A stretch of DNA of 10,287 nucleotides from Clostridia bacterium (GTDB taxonomy: Bacteria; Bacillota; Clostridia; Saccharofermentanales; UBA5734), in NCBI GenBank assembly GCA_017997315.1, contig JAGOFF010000072.1, positions 1 through 10,287 of the forward strand, read 5' to 3'. Below are positions 6,988 through 10,287 of the stretch, piece by piece. Numbering within the stretch: position 1 is the stretch's first letter; each line of letters begins with the position of its first letter. The translations under genes were made by a program, and so were the position numbers. The notes beneath the pieces were generated by a model that was not told where the DNA came from, ran no database searches, and saw only the letters and a list, made by a program, of their open reading frames with translations.

Positions 6988-8003
6988 CGGGATATGACGT
7001 CACTTTCGAAGGGCTTGGGATTTCGGTCTATGTGGAACCGATCGCATTCAACCTGTTCTCATTCGACATCTACTGGTACAGCATCCTGCTGACCTTCGCC
7101 GTCTTCTTCTGCATGGGACTCGCGATCCGGAACGCCCGGTATTCCGGTCTCCGGCAGGATGATATCATGGACACCTTCATCGCCATCGTCGTTTTCATGA
7201 TCATCGGCGCGCGGCTGTTTTTCGTGGTTTTCTCCTGGGACTACTACAAAGACAACCTCTGGGCGATATTCTCGACCCGGTCGGGCGGACTGGCCTTTTA
7301 CGGCGGAGTGCTTGGGGGTCTCTTCGGGATCTGGCTGGTCTGTAAAATCAAGAAGATCCGTTTTGCCCGGATGACCGATTTCCTGGCGGTGTATGTCCCG
7401 CTCGGACAGGCGATCGGCCGCTGGGGAAACTTCTTCAACCAGGAAGCGTTCGGCACCAACACCACGCTTCCCTGGGGGATGTACAGCGAGCAGACCAACC
7501 GCTATCTGACCGGGCTCAACCTCGCAGGGCTGGATCCGGAGAAGCCGGTCCATCCGACTTTCCTGTACGAGTTCATCGGGAACCTGATCATATTCTTCAT
7601 CCTGACCCGGGTGCGCAAGGCCGCGCGCAAGCCTTTTGAAGTGACGGTCTGGTATCTGCTGCTCTACGGACTCCTGCGTTTCTTTGTCGAGGGGATCCGT
7701 ACGGACGCTTTGTTCATCGGGAACACCTGGCTGCGCATCTCGCAGGTCCTATCCGCGGTGATGGTCGTCGGATCGCTGGTCCTCCTTGCGCTTTTCTACC
7801 GGAAGAGCCGGATGGCGCCCGCGATCGCGGGAACCGGGCTGGAAACGATCGACACCTCGGTAGCGGAACCTTGGGAATCCGGGGACTCGGGGGACTCCGG
7901 TGACGGAGATGAAACTGCCGACAAAGGCGAAGAAGCGGAAGGACACGGGGAGGAACCCCCGGAGGACGACAGGCCGGCCGGGGATCCCGGTTCGGGAGAC
8001 TGA
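6984..8003 (+). CDS. lgt: Phosphatidylglycerol-prolipoprotein diacylglyceryl transferase (Lgt) with acidic C-terminal tail
   Basis: Lgt is an integral membrane enzyme that moves diacylglycerol from phosphatidylglycerol to the lipobox cysteine of prolipoproteins, the first step of lipoprotein maturation. The 339-residue product has several hydrophobic helices (about 29-48, 63-84, 103-120, 198-209, 220-237, 252-272). The Lgt signature is perfect: GRWGNFFNQEAFG at 145-157 (R146, N149). Other family marks are SGGLAFYGG (100-108), HPTFLYE (190-196), and LLRFFVEGIRTD (230-241), with R232 and E236 at the positions of E. coli R239 and E243. From about 290 the protein ends in an unusual acidic tail (GDSGDSGDGDE, EEPPEDD). 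The last 45 residues hold 18 Asp or Glu and two Lys or Arg. The ATG overlaps ymfH by 4 nt and has a strong GGGGAGG at 6970-6976, 7 nt upstream. Confidence 0.95.
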   Translation: MTGYDVTFEGLGISVYVEPIAFNLFSFDIYWYSILLTFAVFFCMGLAIRNARYSGLRQDDIMDTFIAIVVFMIIGARLFFVVFSWDYYKDNLWAIFSTRSGGLAFYGGVLGGLFGIWLVCKIKKIRFARMTDFLAVYVPLGQAIGRWGNFFNQEAFGTNTTLPWGMYSEQTNRYLTGLNLAGLDPEKPVHPTFLYEFIGNLIIFFILTRVRKAARKPFEVTVWYLLLYGLLRFFVEGIRTDALFIGNTWLRISQVLSAVMVVGSLVLLALFYRKSRMAPAIAGTGLETIDTSVAEPWESGDSGDSGDGDETADKGEEAEGHGEEPPEDDRPAGDPGSGD

Positions 8004-9139
8004 TGCCGAAACCAGGGCTTGAAAGGCTGCGTCAGGACGATTACTTCCGGGCGCTGGATTACTGGCTGCTGGTCCCGGTTCTCTGCATCACGCTGATCGG
8101 ACTGTCCGCGCTGAACGATGTGCTCAAAACGGGGACGACCTATCCCATGAGCTTTTACCGGCAGGTCGGCGCCGTTGTGCTCGGTGTCCTGTGCGCCCTG
8201 TCGATCAGTCTCCTTGAAGTCCCCATGCTGCGGATCATGGGATTCGCGGTATACGGCGCGAGCATCCTGCTGCTGTTCCTGGTGCGGTTCACCCCGCTCG
8301 GGTTCGATCCGAACGGTTCCGGTTCACAGAGTTGGCTTTCGCTGCCGGTCGTGGGCTCCTTCCAGCCGTCCGAACTCTCCAAGGCCGGGCTAGCCATGGT
8401 CAGCGCCTATATTCTGGAGGCGATCCGCCTGAATCGTTTCGGCAGGCACAACCGGCTGAAGGGATTCGCGCTGCTTGCCGGTGCCTGCGCGCCGATCATC
8501 GGACTCATCGCGCTTCAGCCGGATTTCGGCACCGCCATGGTGATCACCATCATGCTGGCCGTCATGGTGTTCGCCTGGGGGATCCGTCTCCGCTTTGTGC
8601 TGCTTGCGCTCTCGGGGGCGGTCGTGGCGGTGCCCGTCGTGTTTACGGCGGTTCTCAAACCGTACCAGCAGAACCGGATCCTCACGTTCCTGTTTCCCGC
8701 CTACGATCCGGATGCGACATTCCATGTCACCCAGTCCCGCCTGGCCATCCAATCGGGCGGGATTCTGGGCAACCCGAATGGGCTGACGGTGTATGTGCCG
8801 GAGCAGGAGTCCGACTTCATCTTTACAGCGGTCGCGGAGAAGACCGGACTGGTCGGTTGCGCCGCCTTGTTCATCCTGGTGTTTTTCTTCATCGCCCGGT
8901 GTTTCTATATCGCCTCCAAAGTCCGCAGGACCTCGTCCTCCCTGATGATCGCCGGCCTTGCGTCCGTTCTGGCGTTCCACTACATCGAGAATCTCGGCAT
9001 GTGTGTGGGACTGCTGCCGATCACGGGCATCCCGCTGCCCTATATGAGCTATGGCGGGACGGCCATGATCGTGAGTTACCTCTCACTGGGCGTCATGCTT
9101 TGCGTTTCCATGGACCGCAGCCTGACCGGGAAGACCTGA
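8003..9139 (+). CDS. rodA: SEDS-family peptidoglycan glycosyltransferase, RodA/FtsW type
   Basis: SEDS proteins are multi-pass membrane glycosyltransferases that polymerise lipid II, working with a class B penicillin-binding protein in elongation (RodA) or division (FtsW). The 378-residue product is largely transmembrane and has the family motifs: SQSWLSL...QPSELSKAGL (108-130), LIALQPDFGTAMV (168-180), QNRILTFLFPAYDPDATFH (223-241), QSRLAIQSGGILG, PEQESDFIFTAVAEKTGLVG (266-285) with the putative catalytic D271, and LLPITGIPLPYMSYGGTAMI (337-356). The NRI...FL-P pattern, the LQPDFGTA form and the spacing favour RodA over FtsW, but the sequence alone does not settle this. No PBP2 gene is present in the window. 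The ATG at 8003 overlaps the lgt stop by one base (TGATG), with GGGAG at 7994-7998. It is the last gene before a strong terminator. Confidence 0.88.
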   Translation: MPKPGLERLRQDDYFRALDYWLLVPVLCITLIGLSALNDVLKTGTTYPMSFYRQVGAVVLGVLCALSISLLEVPMLRIMGFAVYGASILLLFLVRFTPLGFDPNGSGSQSWLSLPVVGSFQPSELSKAGLAMVSAYILEAIRLNRFGRHNRLKGFALLAGACAPIIGLIALQPDFGTAMVITIMLAVMVFAWGIRLRFVLLALSGAVVAVPVVFTAVLKPYQQNRILTFLFPAYDPDATFHVTQSRLAIQSGGILGNPNGLTVYVPEQESDFIFTAVAEKTGLVGCAALFILVFFFIARCFYIASKVRRTSSSLMIAGLASVLAFHYIENLGMCVGLLPITGIPLPYMSYGGTAMIVSYLSLGVMLCVSMDRSLTGKT

Positions 9140-9168
9140 CGCCGACTTCCGAACCGATCCATTGTATG

Positions 9169-9195
9169 AAAAGCCCCCGGACGGGGGCTTTTTTT
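9169..9195 (+). terminator. Rho-independent terminator after the SEDS gene
   Basis: A perfect GC-rich hairpin, AAGCCCCC-GGAC-GGGGGCTT (9171-9190), can be extended by two more A:T pairs at its base and is followed by a T run to 9195. It starts 29 nt after the SEDS stop codon. It reads as a terminator on the + strand; on the other strand the T run would be only four bases. It ends the long infB-to-SEDS transcription unit and separates it from mraZ. Confidence 0.93.
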
Positions 9196-9233
9196 ACGTT
9201 TGCGTTACAGAGGAGGTGTTTTCGGGCGAAGGA

Positions 9234-9262
9234 TTGCAGGAATCGAAACGCACGTGTAAAAT
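9234..9262 (+). promoter_or_regulatory. Sigma70/SigA-type promoter for mraZ-rsmH
   Basis: A -35 element TTGCAG (9234-9239; 4 of 6 to TTGACA) and a -10 element TAAAAT (9257-9262; 5 of 6 to TATAAT) are separated by exactly 17 bp. The predicted start is near 9269, leaving a leader of about 80 nt. The site lies just downstream of the preceding terminator and directly upstream of the GTGG boxes, where a dcw-cluster promoter is expected. It was seen by eye and has no experimental support here. Confidence 0.7.
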
Positions 9263-9270
9263 ACTCCTAT

Positions 9271-9315
9271 GTGGTGAATTGTGGAGCGATAACTAATCAT
9301 TGTGGTTAATTGTGG
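9271..9315 (+). promoter_or_regulatory. Putative MraZ operator: four GTGG boxes
   Basis: GTGG occurs at 9271, 9281, 9302 and 9312, giving two pairs with 10-nt spacing inside each pair and 31 bp between equivalent boxes, so all lie on nearly the same helix face. Three boxes fall in the context AATTGTGG or GTGGTGAAT. MraZ proteins are known to bind tandem TGG(G)-type repeats of about 10-nt period upstream of their own gene in E. coli and Mollicutes. The position just after the predicted transcription start suggests autorepression. Binding by this MraZ is inferred. Confidence 0.72.
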
Positions 9316-9334
9316 TGAATCTCAGGACCGACGG

Positions 9335-9342
9335 AAGGGAGG
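9335..9342 (+). promoter_or_regulatory. Ribosome binding site of mraZ
   Basis: AAGGGAGG ends 6 nt before the ATG at 9349. It is a strong purine-rich Shine-Dalgarno sequence and supports that ATG as the mraZ start, in agreement with the conserved N-terminus. Confidence 0.8.
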
Positions 9343-9348
9343 GCAGAC

Positions 9349-9786
9349 ATGGCGAAGTACACCCACACCATCGATGCCAAGGGCCGGATCTTCCTGCCGT
9401 CCAAACTCCGCGGGGATCTGGGTTCGCCGGTCTACGTCACCCACAGCCTGGATGAAGGGTATCTGGCGGGGTATGCCGCCAAGCCGTTCCAATCCATCCG
9501 CGACCAGATCGCGGCTTTGTCCGGCACGGATCCTCTCGTCCGTGAGATGCGCCGCGAGATCATCGGCGAGGCGATGTCCTGCGACGTCGACTCCCAGGGC
9601 AGGATCAGCCTGAGTGAAGAACTCTGGAACCATATCGGCGTCCAGCCCGGCGATGAAGTCTACATCATCTACATGTTCGACAAACTTGAAATCTGTTCCA
9701 AGACCCGTTATGAGCAGAAACGCCTTGCCGGCGGCCCTCCGCTGACTTCGCAGGACCTGACGAAATACGATGTCAAGGGATTGTGA
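9349..9786 (+). CDS. mraZ: Transcriptional regulator MraZ
   Basis: MraZ is a DNA-binding regulator at the head of the dcw cluster and usually controls its own operon. It forms ring-shaped oligomers built from two SpoVT/AbrB-like swapped-hairpin repeats per chain. The 145-residue product shows both repeats with their DxxxR signatures: D9-A-K-G-R13 (HTIDAKGRIFLPSKLR) and D81-S-Q-G-R85 (CDVDSQGRISLSEEL). These arginines contact DNA in the family. The length matches the usual 140-150 residues. The gene has its own promoter and likely operator upstream and overlaps rsmH by 17 nt. Confidence 0.96.
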   Translation: MAKYTHTIDAKGRIFLPSKLRGDLGSPVYVTHSLDEGYLAGYAAKPFQSIRDQIAALSGTDPLVREMRREIIGEAMSCDVDSQGRISLSEELWNHIGVQPGDEVYIIYMFDKLEICSKTRYEQKRLAGGPPLTSQDLTKYDVKGL

Positions 9787-10287
9787 GTTTACCCATCTTC
9801 CCGTGCTTTTCGGGGAATGCATGGACCTGCTTTCCATCCGTCCGGACGGCGTCTATGTGGACTGCACCGCCGGCGGCGGAGGACATTCACGCGGGATTCT
9901 CGAGCGGCTTGGCGAGGGGGGACGGCTGTTGTCCATCGACAAGGATCCCTCGGCCGTGCGGCAGACCGGCCGTGTGCTCGGAGCCGTGGATACCCGTGCA
10001 TCGCACCATGTGCTTCAGTTGGATTTTTCCCGCCTCGACGACGCGATGGACCGGTTCGAAATCAACCGGGCGGACGGTATCCTGGCGGATCTCGGCGTGT
10101 CTTCACCGCAACTGGATTCGCCGGAACGGGGATTCGGATACTCGCAGGACGGCCCGCTGGACATGCGGATGAATCCGGGCACTGCGCTTTCCGCGCGCGA
10201 CGTGGTGAACGGATATCCGCAGGACGCGTTGGCACGCATCCTGCGGGATTACGGCGAGGAACGGTTCGCAGGGCGGATCGCCGCCGC
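9770..10287 (+). CDS. rsmH: 16S rRNA (cytosine(1402)-N4)-methyltransferase RsmH, N-terminal part (3' end outside window)
   Basis: RsmH (formerly MraW) methylates N4 of C1402 in the 16S rRNA decoding centre using S-adenosylmethionine. The visible 172 codons read MSRDCEFTHLPVLFGECMDL, then the SAM-binding motif VDCTAGGGGHSRGIL, then DGILADLGVSSPQLD, ERGFGYSQDGPLDMRM, and DVVNGYPQDALARILRDYGE, all RsmH hallmarks. The frame is open to the last base, so the gene continues to the right. The start is set at ATG 9770, inside the end of mraZ (17-nt overlap), because the conserved F-x-H-x-PVL opening lies just downstream and a later ATG at 9821 would remove it. The Shine-Dalgarno sequence before 9770 is poor (AGGA at about 13 nt), so coupling to mraZ is likely. 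Confidence 0.93.
   Translation, partial: MSRDCEFTHLPVLFGECMDLLSIRPDGVYVDCTAGGGGHSRGILERLGEGGRLLSIDKDPSAVRQTGRVLGAVDTRASHHVLQLDFSRLDDAMDRFEINRADGILADLGVSSPQLDSPERGFGYSQDGPLDMRMNPGTALSARDVVNGYPQDALARILRDYGEERFAGRIAA

Noticed and set aside
8332..9309. A 325-codon + strand frame overlapping the SEDS gene and running through the terminator
   Set aside because: Its translation is low in hydrophobic pattern and has no motifs, it crosses the terminator and the mraZ promoter, and the overlapping SEDS frame is clearly real.
9783..10172. A + strand frame starting at GTG 9783 just after mraZ
   Set aside because: It gives a Ser/Arg/Cys-rich peptide with no similarity; the adjacent frame from ATG 9770 encodes RsmH motifs.

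Overview
The window is GC-rich bacterial DNA. Every gene lies on the + strand and packing is very dense. Gene content and order are infB-rbfA-nrnA-truB-ribF, then a ymfF/ymfH M16 pair, lgt and a SEDS gene, then mraZ-rsmH. This points to a Bacillota (Firmicutes) genome, probably a GC-rich Clostridia or Erysipelotrichia-like lineage. That placement is an inference from gene order and protein style, because there is no rRNA or other decisive marker.

Region 1 (1-3450) is translation and RNA housekeeping. It holds the C-terminal part of initiation factor IF2 (5' end outside the window), the 30S maturation factor RbfA, the DHH/DHHA1 nano-RNase and pAp phosphatase NrnA, and the tRNA U55 pseudouridine synthase TruB. 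Region 2 (3437-6987) starts with the most unusual item: a single 743-codon reading frame that joins a complete bifunctional flavin enzyme RibF to a complete YmfF-like inactive M16 peptidase homologue. The catalytic-type M16 partner YmfH follows directly. Region 3 (6984-9139) is envelope biogenesis: prolipoprotein diacylglyceryl transferase Lgt with an acidic tail, and a RodA/FtsW-family SEDS glycosyltransferase.

From infB to the SEDS gene each junction is a 4-nt gap, an overlap of 1 to 14 nt, or the fusion. No terminator is visible until the strong intrinsic terminator at 9169-9195. The set therefore looks like one translationally coupled transcription unit, or the 3' part of a nusA-infB type operon.

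Region 4 (9196-10287) begins a second unit, the head of the division and cell wall (dcw) cluster. A sigma70-like promoter (TTGCAG, 17-bp spacer, TAAAAT) is followed by four GTGG boxes in two 10-nt-spaced pairs, a likely MraZ autoregulatory operator. Then come mraZ and the 5' part of rsmH, which runs off the window.

No mobile elements, CRISPR arrays, tRNAs or rRNAs were seen. The only noncoding stretch longer than a few bases is 9140-9348.
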